Source: Byssothecium circinans (Eukaryota; Ascomycota; Dothideomycetes; Pleosporales; Massarinaceae). Taken from it: a stretch of DNA of 64,000 nucleotides. A program made the position numbers and the translations under genes. Below, piece by piece: positions 20,828 to 33,148 of this stretch (the first letter of the stretch is position 1; each line of letters begins with the position of its first letter). Under the pieces are notes generated by a model that saw only the letters and a program-made list of their open reading frames with translations, was not told the origin of the DNA and ran no database searches. The stretch is from the NCBI GenBank assembly GCA_010015675.1, contig ML976981.1, positions 563,928 through 627,927 on the forward strand, given 5' to 3'.

Positions 20828-22441
20828 TCAGTACACCGCACCCTCTAAGTCACACTTCCAACTTTCCGCCTTCTTCGTATCACCCACACCGTCCCAGCGA
20901 CTCACATTCGGATACACACAGTGCGTTCTCTGCGCCTCTACTTTCCCACCCTGCAGCTGATCCCCCTCAAACTTCGTCCCAACTAGACTCTGTGGCGCAT
21001 TCCCACCTTCGACCCAGTCGACCAAGGCCAGCAAGATATTATGCTGCGTGTCGTTGAATTGCGACCCCGAAGGTCGATCAGATGTAGGTTGACCAATGGA
21101 CCACGCCCCTGGACCCCGGCTGCAGTGATACATTCCGGGAATGTAAAAGAGGCGGTAAAAGTCGTGCATATCGGACAAGGAGAGATTGAGGGCTTCGGCT
21201 GTGCGCTGAAAGGTGCGAGATGATATGGCTGAGGTGACTGTTTCGTCTGCGCGACCATGGTATGCAAGCAACTTACCACCACGGGCGTGGAACGCCGAGA
21301 CGTCGTGAGATAATCCTCCTGCTATGTTTATTCCGCCGGGGTTGAGATTCACTGCAAAGTCCATGTCTGCGGTGGTGAAATTTAGAGGTGTCCAGGTGCT
21401 CGAATTATACACTGCGCCTCTCCAGAAGTCTTGAAGGACAGCATACGTCAGTGCAGGCACAGTAGCACCGTTGACGACTTTGGTGTTGGCGGAGAACACG
21501 GAAGTATCTGCGCCGGGGTCGAAGCGCGGGTAGACGATATCTCCTTTGTTATTGGCTAATGGTTGGTAAATTTCACTGACGGTGTTGACTTGCGCGCCAG
21601 TGAGACAGACGGAAGAGTTGAGAATGCCTGTTCCGCAAGCGAAGATGGAAGGGTCTATGTTGTGTAGTGTCGGGTTATCGATGATTCCGTCAGTGACTCC
21701 ATCCAGAGGGTCGAGAAGTTTGATCTGCGCCTCGACAATAGCGGACCACTGTGCCGCCGTGATGTAGCTCGGGGAGTTGAGATCTGGCCAGCCGAGTCGA
21801 TGGGCGAGGATACCTTTGGAAGCAACAATGCGAAGCCAATCGACAGCCATCGCGCCCATGAGGATACCATCGAAGTCCTCTGGATACAAAATGGCTTCCT
21901 CATAGCCTTGCCGACCTCCTGTACTACATCCCGAATAGAAGTTGTAGCTCGCGTTCCGACCGTAGTACTTCTCGATAATCTGCTTCCCAGCCTCCGCTTC
22001 CGCATGGATAGCGCGATATCCAAAGTCATTCACATTTTCCGGCCGGTTCAGAAAGAAGTCGAAGCCCGTCTGGCCGTCATGGCCACCATTCGTCCCGAAA
22101 GTCGCAAATCCCAGACCGGCGCCGTGTTGCAGGTTGTTATAGTCGATGCATCCCCCTATTCCACCATTACCAGTTGCGAGGAAACGTCCATTCCAGTTGT
22201 CAGGAAGCCAGGCTTCGATGCGGTTTACACTCGATGCACTTGTCGTTACGTTAACAACGACGCGACAGAGATCGTTCGTAGCTTTTGCCGATTTTCTGCC
22301 ATTTGACACGCAGGACTCAACGAGGTCGGGAAGCGCAATGGTTGCATTGTTCGTGAGGTATGTGGAATTGAGTACTGAGACCGCCGGTATGGTATTGAGG
22401 CTTGCACTTACTTGTTGGCAAAAGGTCAGCCCGGAATTCAT
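20828..22441 (-). CDS. Tannase/feruloyl esterase family hydrolase
   Basis: Intronless frame, 537 aa, starting MNSGLTFCQQVSASLNTIPA. The CS-D-HC catalytic signature of the family is complete: nucleophile Ser173 in GCSTGGRQG with neighbouring Cys172, Asp399 in YHGRADETV, and His439-Cys440 in PGMYHCSRGPG; the two cysteines normally form a disulfide. A calcium-binding-like loop DPLDGVTDGIIDNP sits at about 244. The enzymes release ferulic or gallic acid from plant wall esters or tannins and are normally secreted. Many Asn-X-Ser/Thr sites are present. No signal peptide follows the ATG, and the upstream 250 bp show no obvious exon supplying one. Either the 5' end is missed or secretion is lost. Confidence 0.9.
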   Translation of the reverse strand: MNSGLTFCQQVSASLNTIPAVSVLNSTYLTNNATIALPDLVESCVSNGRKSAKATNDLCRVVVNVTTSASSVNRIEAWLPDNWNGRFLATGNGGIGGCIDYNNLQHGAGLGFATFGTNGGHDGQTGFDFFLNRPENVNDFGYRAIHAEAEAGKQIIEKYYGRNASYNFYSGCSTGGRQGYEEAILYPEDFDGILMGAMAVDWLRIVASKGILAHRLGWPDLNSPSYITAAQWSAIVEAQIKLLDPLDGVTDGIIDNPTLHNIDPSIFACGTGILNSSVCLTGAQVNTVSEIYQPLANNKGDIVYPRFDPGADTSVFSANTKVVNGATVPALTYAVLQDFWRGAVYNSSTWTPLNFTTADMDFAVNLNPGGINIAGGLSHDVSAFHARGGKLLAYHGRADETVTSAISSRTFQRTAEALNLSLSDMHDFYRLFYIPGMYHCSRGPGAWSIGQPTSDRPSGSQFNDTQHNILLALVDWVEGGNAPQSLVGTKFEGDQLQGGKVEAQRTHCVYPNVSRWDGVGDTKKAESWKCDLEGAVY

Positions 22442-23041
22442 ATTGAAAATGTACCTAGGTACAGTACGTATCTGATGCTAGGAGCCTCGTATTTAGTTGG
22501 CGCCTGAATAAATTGCGTCAATATGCATGTAGGAAAACGCCCGAGGCTAGTATCTCTAGTATGGTGTGGGGTTGGGGTTCGGGACAAGACGATCAACGGC
22601 TTATGAACATCGTCCAAATGCCGAACCTTGAGCGCATGGTCTTCCCGATGTATTCGGCTGATGCGTACGGCAATGTTGAAAATCTGAAAAGGGCCGACTG
22701 CAATAAGTTTATTTTCAATTTTTTTCTTCTGATGTTGGCTCTATGGAGTATCTGGTGCCTAAACTAATACCTTCCCACAAAATCATAATCTTGGATGTTG
22801 ATAATACCTTGAAGCGCTTAGAACTATTATACCGAGTTTCTTCAATCATGTCAAGACTATACTACTGCGAGAGCCCTCCTCTTCTCCCCAGTTCTCTGTT
22901 TTGCGAGTCTATATCGCCGAGGTCTTCCTCGCCTAGGTCTTCCTCGCCTCTCGCACGTCAACAATACACGATCTACCAGTCCTTCCGCCCGACGATTATC
23001 GACCTCGGCGCTCTATGTCCCCAAATTCATCTACTTTCCGC
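22442..23041. other. Intergenic, nothing supported
   Basis: About 600 bp. It contains a short direct repeat of AGGTCTTCCTCGCCT near 22918-22950. No gene. Confidence 0.45.
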
Positions 23042-23798
23042 TTAAGCATCCAGGTTTTCCTGCTCTTGGTATCGTCTCGGGAAGAAGTATGCGACCGAAT
23101 ACGCAGCGAAGGACGTGCAGGGCGGGATGACCGTGACGAGACCGCTTTGAAGAGAAGCGCGCTGTATAAGTGCGACAGCTGACATGCAAGCGCTGGCTAA
23201 CGCTATACTCAGGAATATGTATCTGTACTTGTAAGCCTTCTGACTTCAGCAAAGGAGTACAGGGTTCAAAAAGCTCACAGTCGATGATTGTACACTCGTC
23301 GACACTGCATCATGATGTAAATCGAGGCGAAGAAAGACCACGCTCCAAAGACCCTGTAATGCAACATTTAGCTCCCACTAGCCACTGCCGCCCAGATTGT
23401 TAAGACACGCACATCCACGAAACCCTTGGATCGATAGCCGAATCGTTTCGCATCATCAGCCACAGAATGCTCGTGATACCCATGAGCGGTCCAAGGATGT
23501 TGCTCGAGACAGTGAACGCAATGCCTCCAATCAGAAGACAGAATCGGAAGAAGGTGCCTGAAGGGCGGGACCCGAAAGGTTGGTGTCCAATGGAGTGTTG
23601 TTCGTATATCGAGGGAAGTGCGAGTGCGTAAGCCTCGTCGTCCATGGCGGCCACTGGCTCAATGAATATTGAGGACAGCAGCGCCACAAGCACCCATGTC
23701 GCACACGGAGGGAGAGCTCGGAGGTGAATAGGTAAAGAACGAGACGAAGTCACGTGGACCGCGATGTCCGAGCCACTTCGCTCGAAGGTAACCTTCAT
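23042..23798 (-). CDS. Small multi-pass membrane protein, family copy 2
   Basis: Three exons: 23413-23798, 23279-23353 and 23042-23222, giving 213 aa starting MKVTFERSGSD. Introns have GTGCGT and GTGAGC donors and TTACAG and TACAG acceptors. The paralogy to 9346-10134 is direct: ILGPLMGITSILWLMMRND, WMVFGAWSFFASIYIMMQCR and VIPPCTSFAAYSVAYFFP align block by block with copy 1. Exon 2 (75 nt) and exon 3 (181 nt) have identical lengths. The N-terminal 60 residues differ. The splice choice for exon 3 was guided by the copy-1 alignment. Function unknown; same membrane topology expected. Confidence 0.8.
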
Positions 23799-24457
23799 AG
23801 TCGTCGACGTCTTTTGCCTTTGGAAGAGGCGCAAAGAAACGCCTCAGGGTGGGTTCGAAGTGGTAGTGGGAAAGAGAGAAGTCCTAAAAAGATCAACGTG
23901 GGAAGCAACAGACTGCTTTGAACTTTGCTAAATTCATCTCCATTTCCCACCGAGACGTTCACGGTTTAGTACCTACGTAACCTGCTCCGGTAGTTCGCAA
24001 ATGGGCGGCTCCGCAGGCAAACTCTAGGCAACTACCATGGTAAGAATTGAGGCTGTGCAGGACTCCGCGCGATGTTTGATGCAGTGACCACGGACCGGTG
24101 AGAGGCGCTCACCCTGATTCGTCCAATTCATAGTAATGTGCAGCCGATATGCAATGTTTTCCAATCATGAAACTATCTGAAGACTACAGGGGGTTGGCTA
24201 GATGAAGTCTAACCACGTGTGCTCTAAATTCTCCTATTATTATTGCAAAGTAAAGACATTTTAGAATCGCTAAAGAGATAGAGTCAGTGCTTCGACTCCA
24301 GCGACTTTGCATCCCTCCACGCCCTTAGAAAAAGCGGCAACGCGGCCGGCGAGTTACATAATGGGACTAAGCTCACGATTGCGATTATATTTGTTAACTA
24401 ATACCTAGGTAGCTATGTATATAGGATTAGATGTAATAACTATGTCACGTAATTGTA
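23799..24457. other. Intergenic, increasingly AT-rich
   Basis: 5' flank of the membrane gene grading into an AT-rich tract; no gene seen. Confidence 0.45.
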
Positions 24458-24700
24458 TTTATTAAATTTATAAAAAAGATATAAAAAAGATATAAAAAAG
24501 ATATAAAAAAGATATAAAAAAGATATAAAAAAGATATAAAGAAGAAAAGAAGAAGAAAAGAAGAAGAAAAGAAGAAGAAANNNNNNNNNNNNNNNNNNNN
24601 NNNNNNNNNNNNNNNNNNNNNNNNNNNNNNNNNNNNNNNNNNNNNNNNNNNNNNNAAGAAGAAAAGAAGAAGAAAAGAAGAAGAAAAGAAGAAGAAACAA
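24458..24700. repeat. 11-bp period A-rich tandem repeats around an assembly gap
   Basis: Several copies of an 11-bp unit (ATAAAAAAGAT) at about 24470-24540 change into another 11-bp unit (AAGAAGAAAAG) that continues on both sides of a 75-base run of N (24581-24655). The true array length is unknown. Any protein frame across the gap is an artefact. Confidence 0.85.
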
Positions 24701-24919
24701 AGAAAATCGTATGTAGCAGAATGTTACTTTAAATATTACATCTAGCAGGTAATTACTTTAACCATTGTATATAGTAGATAGATATTAATAGAATGCATTA
24801 AGGGAAAATGTGTATAAGAATAAACACCTTATTTACTCCCTTCCGCCTACCGTCCACCACCTTACAAATTCCTATTTAACAAACAACCTCCATCACCTCA
24901 TCGCAGTCACCCACGGCAC
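24701..24919. other. AT-rich spacer
   Basis: AT-rich 3' flank of the sugar transporter gene; nothing else seen. Confidence 0.4.
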
Positions 24920-26690
24920 TTACACACCCGCCTCCCGATGCGTCCTCTCCCACTTCTCCTCATACGCATGAAAAGTCTTCGTATCCATCACACTCGCCTC
25001 CCCAAAAACATCAATCCTCGTACTCGCAAACTTCCTCGCCGGCACGCCCTTCTCAAACAGCAAATCCAACTCCGCAAACGTCCTCCCCTGCGGCTCCGGC
25101 AGTCTAAAATACGTATACACGATACAAAAGAAGCAAATCGCCGCCCAGAAGAAGCCCGTTTTGTTCTTCCAGTTGAGTTCGCCGGGGTTAAGCATATACG
25201 GGGTGACGACATTACAAATGATGCCGACGATGTTGTACAGATTGCGGCCGAGGACTACGGTTTTGATCTGCAGACGGCGGGTCGAGAGCTCGGCGACGAG
25301 GGAGTAGCAGACGGTGCCGACGGTGAGCTGGTAGAACATGGCCCAGACAATCATCATGCAACCCGTCGCCATGGCGCCTTGCTGTCGATGCGACTCGGGG
25401 ACTTTGTACAACATGCCCATGATGAAGAGCATGGTGCAGAGACCGCATAGCCCGCCGAGGTAGAGGGTTCGGCGCCCCAGACCGATCTTCATGAGGAACC
25501 AGGCGCCGAGGACGCCGGCCATGTTGATGCCGTATTGGCCCATTGCGAAGTCGTAGGATGTTGAGGCGGGGAGACCGGCTTGTTGGAGAAAGTACGAGGA
25601 GTAGCCCGAGAAGGCGTTGCCGCTTAGGTTCTGGATGGCCCAGGCCATGCACACGATTTCCGTCCTTCGCAAGTCTGTGCCCTTGAAGCAGTCGAAATAG
25701 CTAGCTCCACGCGTGATCTTTTCCTCGAGTGCGGTGGTATGGACCATCATGGCGACGGTCTCATCGGCGTCGAAGTTGGTTTCGCGGTCTAGGCTAGTGA
25801 GGCGAAGGAGTGATTTCTTTGCGGCATCAATACGACCGCGTCGAACAAGCCACCAGGGAGACTCTGGGGCGAGGTAGACTCCGATCATGAGCGGCACAGG
25901 CCACATCCACTGCAGGGCGTAGGGAATGCGGTAGGACCATTCGTCGTCGCGGGAGAGCATGGCACGGATGACGCCGATACCGATGAGTTGGCCCAGACCC
26001 CAGCAGAAATTGACGTAGGTCGTTACTGTTTCTTCAGTCAGCTACCATGTATCATAGCCCTACAATTCCGATAAAGGAGGGGAAAGGGGAAAGCTCACAA
26101 TATCCCCTCAACGCCACAGGACAAACCTCCGACGCGTAAGTAATCGTCAGAGTCTGAAAAACACCCCACGGAACACCACAAAGAATCTCGGCAACCAGCA
26201 AATGCACCACCGTCTGCGCAGTGAAAAAGATTGCAGTGAAAGCAATAATCAGCATCAAACACGCCATCACCGTATACCGATACCCATACCTCTCACTAAC
26301 CCATCCATTGATCATCAGCCCAATGATCTCGCCCACGGTAACTCCATTCGACAAGCCAGCCTGCCACGGTGCCGAGATCTCGTACGTGCCGTCAGGCAGT
26401 TGGGAGCCGTATTTCTTTTTGAACTCAGGGAAGCCGAAGAAGTTGGAGAGGAGGCAGACGTCGTAGCCTTCCATGGCAATGCAGGTACTGATCAAGAGAG
26501 ACCAGCCCACGGCTTTGGGGTAGAGCTTGAGTCCTTGCCATAGGCTCATGGAGTGCTCATTTTCGGTAGCAAGGCGGGCATCGCTGACGACTTTGTCGGC
26601 GGCGAGTTTGGTTGCTGAAGAGTGATGGGGCTCGTCGTGCATGCCGACTACGGGCGCATCGGTGGCCTGTAGCTCCTTTACATCCGCCAT
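24920..26690 (-). CDS. MFS sugar transporter, maltose/alpha-glucoside permease type
   Basis: Exon 1 is 26099-26690 and exon 2 is 24920-26025, giving 565 aa. The intron (73 nt, GTGAGC...ACAG) interrupts RGY|LTTYVNFCWGLGQLIGIGV, a conserved point in the family. Sugar-porter features include the N-terminal helix with STCIAMEGYDVCLLSNFFGF, GWVSERYGYR between helices 2 and 3, and PESPWWLVRRGR after helix 6. QNLSGNAFSGYSSYFLQQAG marks helix 7 and LPEPQGRTFAELDLLFEKGV the end of helix 12. This pattern matches fungal Mal31/Agt1-like alpha-glucoside:H+ symporters. Substrate is inferred, not proven. Twelve helices with cytoplasmic ends are expected. Confidence 0.92.
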
Positions 26691-27191
26691 ATCTGCTATT
26701 CCCTTCTCTTTATTTTCTAGTCACGATGTTTTGCTCCTTTGAGGGCAATTGTGGGGATCGTAGACCGAGAGCCCGGTGTGTGGGGAGTGGAAAAAGGTCA
26801 GAACAGGGCTCAGTCCTTTAAGCATCGCGTCGAAACTTTTCTGCGGGGAAAGCGGTCAACTAGTGGCTGCAAGTCTGCTAGGGTCTCGTGGACGGTGAAA
26901 CAATGTCGAGTTGGGGAAGTTTGTCTCTGCGTTCGCTCCCATTGGCCAATTGTGCGAGTTGCTGTTGTTACCTCCCGCTTCAGGTTAAAAGGCAGATGCG
27001 ATCGTCGTATATGGTCACGTGCTTGTTCGGCGACGGCTCGGCGAGGTAACATTTGGAGTTCTGGACCCCTATGTGCCGAGTCTGGATATATGCTGTCTAG
27101 GCCGAGGAGAGCTTGTGGTTGTGAAGGGTAAAATGACTTGTGTTATACAAAGTGGTCTTGCAGCTCATACACGATGGATAGTACTTCATAC
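26691..27191. other. Intergenic spacer
   Basis: About 500 bp: promoter side of the sugar transporter and 3' side of the WLM gene. No further feature supported. Confidence 0.45.
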
Positions 27192-28214
27192 CTATGTCTC
27201 CCCACCCTCCCTCTCCGCCTCATTTGCCCTCGTCTTCTTCGCCCTCTCCTCCGCCGCCCTTGCCAGAATCTCCCTCCGACTCAGATTCCCCGCTGACACA
27301 CTCCCACCACTCGCACTACTCACCACCGTCTCACCACCTCCCCCACCAAGCACAAACTCGCCGCCCGTCCACCCACCATGATCAAACGTCTCCTCCTCAT
27401 AGTCCGCATACTCCTCATTCCCCACCATATGTCCTCCGCTCCTCCAGTCATCCCTATCCACCTCCCTTTCAATCTGTTTACACAAGTCCCAAAAGTTGCG
27501 ATCATGCGGGCCCCACACATTATGCGCAAGTTCATGACACAACGTCTTCCTTATAGTTTTGTAGTCTCTGTACCCATCGTACGCATCTGTTCTAAGACGC
27601 AGTTCAATGACCTCGCCGCGGTTACGATTGAGGCCCAAGGTGCGGCTCTCGTGTGTGGTGTGCATGGCAGGATCCATTTCGGTGAGCAAGGGGACGCTGA
27701 ATTTATGTGTGCGCATTGCGGCTTTGATGCCGGCGTCATCTCGTAATCGCTCGAGGAACTTGAGACTGCGGTCCGGGTTCGGAAGGTATGGTAGCGGTCG
27801 TAGCGTTTGGAATGTGTACTGCGCTTCCTCTTGGACTTTTTTCCAATCCCTGTTCCGCGCCGGCATCGCTGCCTTTATGGGTCCTGGTCGTCGGGGCGCG
27901 GATGCAGCGGATATTGAAGCGTTGAGGGAGGAGAGCTCGGCAGATGTACTGCCCATGAGCGTAATCTTCTTGCCGACGAGAGACGAGAGCGCGAGGGTGG
28001 CGTCTTTGAACGGTGGTTTGAGGAGACCGACCTTAGGGTTTACGAGGAACTTTTGGTTCGCTGGCGGTATTGAGAGGGAGGATGCGACGCGCTCCGAGAG
28101 ATCTGATATTGTGGCATCTTGAGCGAAACTGAGGGTGTGCGGTTTACCGTGGTGGGTGAGGGTGATTTCGAGTTCGGAAACAGGCGTGTGTGGTGATTCG
28201 TTTGCTGATGCCAT
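27192..28214 (-). CDS. Ubiquitin-like/WLM-domain metalloprotease (Wss1-like)
   Basis: Intronless, 340 aa from the ATG at 28214 (MASANESPHT); frame upstream of this lacks an ATG. Residues about 14-95 form a ubiquitin-like domain (LEITLTHHGKPHTLSFAQDA ... LVGKKITLMGS). The WLM domain follows at about 120-280. Its zincin site is HELAHNVWGPH, with His227, Glu228 and His231 plus His237 as third ligand. The Wss1/SPRTN-like group cleaves DNA-protein crosslinks and sumoylated or ubiquitinated targets. The Ub-like plus WLM arrangement is the one of the S. pombe ubiquitin/metalloprotease fusion protein. The C-terminus is Gly/Glu-rich with a basic end and no visible SHP or SIM motif that I can assert. 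Confidence 0.92.
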   Translation of the reverse strand: MASANESPHTPVSELEITLTHHGKPHTLSFAQDATISDLSERVASSLSIPPANQKFLVNPKVGLLKPPFKDATLALSSLVGKKITLMGSTSAELSSLNASISAASAPRRPGPIKAAMPARNRDWKKVQEEAQYTFQTLRPLPYLPNPDRSLKFLERLRDDAGIKAAMRTHKFSVPLLTEMDPAMHTTHESRTLGLNRNRGEVIELRLRTDAYDGYRDYKTIRKTLCHELAHNVWGPHDRNFWDLCKQIEREVDRDDWRSGGHMVGNEEYADYEEETFDHGGWTGGEFVLGGGGGETVVSSASGGSVSAGNLSRREILARAAEERAKKTRANEAEREGGET

Positions 28215-28786
28215 CTTTTTGGGAATCTGTGAGCGGTAAGTGAAGAGGATGGTTAGTAGAGAGATCAAGGTGGCGCTGTGTAGACTAGTGGAGTTGCTGA
28301 TGTATTGTCTGATTGTCTCGAGTGACGTTCGCCAGGCTTCCACGCCCGTCCACAATCGCCGCAGGAATTTGTAATCGCGCTAAACACTCACACGCACCAC
28401 CATTCATCCTATCTCTCACTAAATTTATCCCTAACGACGGAGTTAACGTATCACAAACAGAGGAAAGTTGTTCACAAAAATAATTTGATCTTCTATAATT
28501 AGCTCATATATGCAATGAATGTACCCCATATCCAACCTCACCGCTCCCCACTCTCGAAAAATGACCTCAAAAGCCCAACGGCTACGCGCCGGGTATCAAT
28601 GCTCGCATCCAATCCAAATGCTATGCCCAAAAGAGCCTGCTTTTCACCTCGAAACTTTCGAGAACGCAGTTTTCCACTGACCATGAACCAGACCGATGCG
28701 CCGTGTAAATGCATGATGCTCAATGCTGTATGCCCAACCAAGTCGCCATGCAGTAGACAGAAGAGAAGGAAAAAGGGTCATGCCCA
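28215..28786. other. Intergenic spacer
   Basis: About 570 bp upstream of the WLM gene and downstream of the LicD gene; only motifless short frames. Confidence 0.45.
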
Positions 28787-29973
28787 CTAGGCCCCCATCA
28801 TAATGTTGTTCAATTCCTCCTCTTGCGCAGCCTTCTTCTTCAGCTCTTCCTCTTCCATCTTTCTTACAATGTCGTCTTGCCTGCGTTGCTCCTCTTCTTG
28901 CCTGCGGCCCTCTTCTTCTTGCTTGCGTTTTTCAGCCTCTTTGCGGTCTTGCTCGATCTGCCAAGGTGTCTTCTCCCAGAGCTTTTGCTGCGGGCTCCAT
29001 ACGTGACTACGATATGTTAGAGTAGGTTTGGCTGAGGGAGAGGGACAACGGCATACCCTTGAAACTCAGTGACGACAAGCGCCTTCTCCTCATACTCTTG
29101 GACCAAGATCTTGTCGTACGAGTAAGGTACCTTTGCAACGACGCCTTCAAACATTGTCTCGCGCATCGGATACAGGTCGGAGGTCGCGTAGCGGTGGTAG
29201 TTTTTGCAGACCCATTCCCCGGGGTTCGTATCAGGATGCGTCTCGCTGAGGCCGGTGATGTCGACGAACAGGCCGTTGCTAACATCTATCCACCTTGCAT
29301 CGATGACATTCATGCCGTCACCTCGCTCTCGCTCGATGATCATAGGATTGATGTCTAGGAGGTATTCGCGCTCCGGCTTGCCGTCGCCTGGGTTGTATTT
29401 GTATCGTGTTTGGTTGTACCTTTCGCCCATGTATGCGAGTGTGGAGCCTGACACTTGGGTATCGAGGTCCCAGTCCCATGGTAACCGCTACAATCAAACG
29501 TTAGCGTGGGGCTGACAGCAATAGTGTGTGCAATCTACCTTTCCATTCCACCACCAGCCAAGCAATGTTCCATGTGCTATCCATGTGTCGAGGTTGTGAT
29601 CGCGGAACCAACCGAGGTATGCGCGGATCATGTGGAGTTGGGTTTCCGTTCGCTCTTCGTCGGAAACGATGTTGCGGAAGTATCGAGCATCGTAGTGGCC
29701 CATGACATCGCCATCTCTGCAAATAGATTAGCATATCGACACCTCAGTTGGAAAGGCCCCTTGAAGGCGACCCAGGCACTCGGTGGCGGATGCTCGGATT
29801 CAATAGACGTACCCAGGCTCGTGGAAGTATTTCAGTCTCTGCTGCTCCTCCGGTGTCAACTTCTTTTCCTCCGCCCCGACATCTTCACGCTTCTCTCTCC
29901 GAATCGGCGTTGCAACAGTCGAACCTAGAAGAAATGCCCAAGCAACGGCCGCCACATATGTGGAAAAGCGCAT
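28787..29973 (-). CDS. LicD-family protein (Mnn4-like, mannosylphosphorylation)
   Basis: Four exons: 29813-29973, 29539-29716, 29057-29487 and 28787-29006, giving 329 aa. An N-terminal signal sequence or anchor (MRFSTYVAAVAWAFLLGSTV) directs it to the secretory path. The LicD core reads DTWIAHGTLLGWWWNGK, then RLPWDWDLDTQVS across the exon 2-3 junction. This is the HGTLLG...WDxDxD metal and nucleotidyl-transfer motif. The C-terminus is a 70-residue Glu/Lys/Arg/Gln coiled tail (EEEGRRQEEEQRRQDD ... ELKKKAAQEEE), recalling the charged repeats of yeast Mnn4. Yeast Mnn4 promotes addition of mannosylphosphate to wall mannoproteins in the Golgi. All four splice joints keep frame. Confidence 0.9.
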
Positions 29974-30150
29974 GTCCGGAATCAGCGGCGCGGAGGTAGC
30001 GACAATCTGCAACTTCGATGAAAGGAGACGCCGGCAATATGAATATTGTGCTGAGCCTGGCGTTCAAACAGTCGATATAGTACAGTAGTTACACTGACTC
30101 TCCGTCCGAATGATGCTGGAGAGTAGGAATGCAGAGGTCTGAGACGGTTT

Positions 30151-30820
30151 TTATTCGGCCGATGTCTTCTCTCCTAATCGGAAGGTGCCTCCAATAACTG
30201 TCGCGCGCGCCATGTACTGGCTACAACGAAAACGATAGGAGATACTGACGTAGGGAAGCGACGGATAACGGTGCCGGAGGCCCTTGAGAGGAGTAGAGGG
30301 GAGCAAGTATTTATCCTAGCAAACACACCAGTCGAAAATCTGATCCTCAGGCGGGAAGGCTTGAATCTTGATAGCGGGCGTGGCATCTTTAAACGTCAGA
30401 TCCTTCAGTACGTCAATGTTCGTCCCATGCATCGCCGGTCGGACCGCAGTGGGGACTGGCAGATATTGGCGCCACACCTTGCGCCTCCGCAACGCTCCAA
30501 TTGCGGCAAGCGGTCGTGTGCAGTCGGATAGGCGCTTGGGACGAGCCGTTGCATCCGAGCCGCGCCGAGGTGGCTCTTCTGCTCTGCCATTTTACGCGCG
30601 GCCTGGGGTATTTTTCATGTGCCATGTCTCGCTGCTGGAAGTGGAGAGGATCCGCGCCATCAGCCTCCAAATCAATATCGATCTGCATCGGCCAAGATGT
30701 ATCAACATTCAGGCTGGCTGGGCGTGCGTGAAAGACACCGCGGCTGCTTTGTCGCAGGAGAAAGGAGGTAGTATCGTGCAACGGCGCACCGTCGACCAGG
30801 TTTCCAAGGTTCTAAGAATT
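30151..30820 (-). CDS. Unresolved spliced locus of unknown function
   Basis: The best-supported part is a 3' exon pair. An exon ending at 30329 (MHGTNIDVLKDLTFKDATPA from the ATG at 30432, then IKIQAFPPEDQIFDW) joins across a 108-nt intron to 30151-30220, giving CQYMARATVIGGTFRLGEKT-SAE-stop. The same frame extends upstream of the ATG (RPLAAIGALRRRKVWRQYLP). Further upstream another frame after a TTCTTAG acceptor (about 30815) reads NLGNLVDGAPLHDTTSFLLR, then SLNVDTSWPMQIDIDLEADG, so one or more further exons are likely. I could not join these cleanly and do not recognise a family. Treat the outer limit as approximate. Confidence 0.35.
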
Positions 30821-31285
30821 CCGAGGATGAGGGATGCCTCCACATACTGCAATCAAGGGAGATGGAGACCACATGCTCTAGTTTGATGAGACGGATTATT
30901 TCGATGGGGCACTCGATTTGATGCGAGGTGACAGCTGAGAATGACTAAGTACACGACTGCAAATGTAGGATGCACGGGTGTTCACAGGAGGGAATCATTA
31001 TTTGTGTCAACGTACGTTCCACAGTCCAAGTCACACCATGCGCAGGAACAGGCGCCTGCAACAGTACAGAAGGAGTGCGCCGTCCTATCTGAAAGGAGCG
31101 TGTTAAGTGTTTCAATCGACTCAAATCGATACCTCACCACTGTGAAAAGGTTACAGCCAAGAGGAATTCTTCCAGGATGCCACAATTGATGTTTTAATAA
31201 GCGGACAATGTATTTTTTACAAGCTTTTCCAAGTCCACAAGCACTGCCATAACTCGACGCCGACCAAAGAGTGGGTATAATGCAC
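30821..31285. other. Intergenic spacer
   Basis: 3' flank of RVB2 and upstream side of the unresolved locus; nothing further seen. Confidence 0.4.
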
Positions 31286-32798
<1,513 letters not shown>

Positions 32799-33148
32799 CG
32801 TGACGGCAACAGGCGGAGATGAATGGGTGGATGTGGTAAGGGCGACTTCCTTCCCAGGCCGGTGACGGTGACAGCGAAAGTTCGCGATGCACGTCGATCT
32901 GTCGCTCGTGTGACACCGCTAAGCCTATTCTAGAGATAGCGCGACGTTAGCGCGTTGAGGGGCGTCACGACAAACGGCTGCGGCGAATAAACAGCTCCTG
33001 TCCGGTCTGTGCCCACCTATAAAGTTGCGCTCACTGCACATTTTCTCTCCCTACGCGCCCTCACCTCCCACATCCCTTCTTTGCTGCCTTCACTGTACTG
33101 TCCTTCGATCCGGCGAGGGCAGCAGCGGCAGCGCCTTTCTTCGCAGGA
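32799..33148. promoter_or_regulatory. Divergent promoter region, RVB2 / coiled-coil gene
   Basis: A 350-bp head-to-head spacer between two start codons, so both promoters must lie here or extend into the genes. No individual factor site is asserted. Confidence 0.5.

Noticed and set aside
24440..24700. Phe/Leu/Ser-rich protein across the N gap
   Set aside because: Translation of the 11-bp A-rich tandem repeat; no real gene.
28215..28355. N-terminal extension of the WLM protease to 387 aa
   Set aside because: The extended frame begins at a TTG codon; the ATG at 28214 directly precedes the ubiquitin-like domain.
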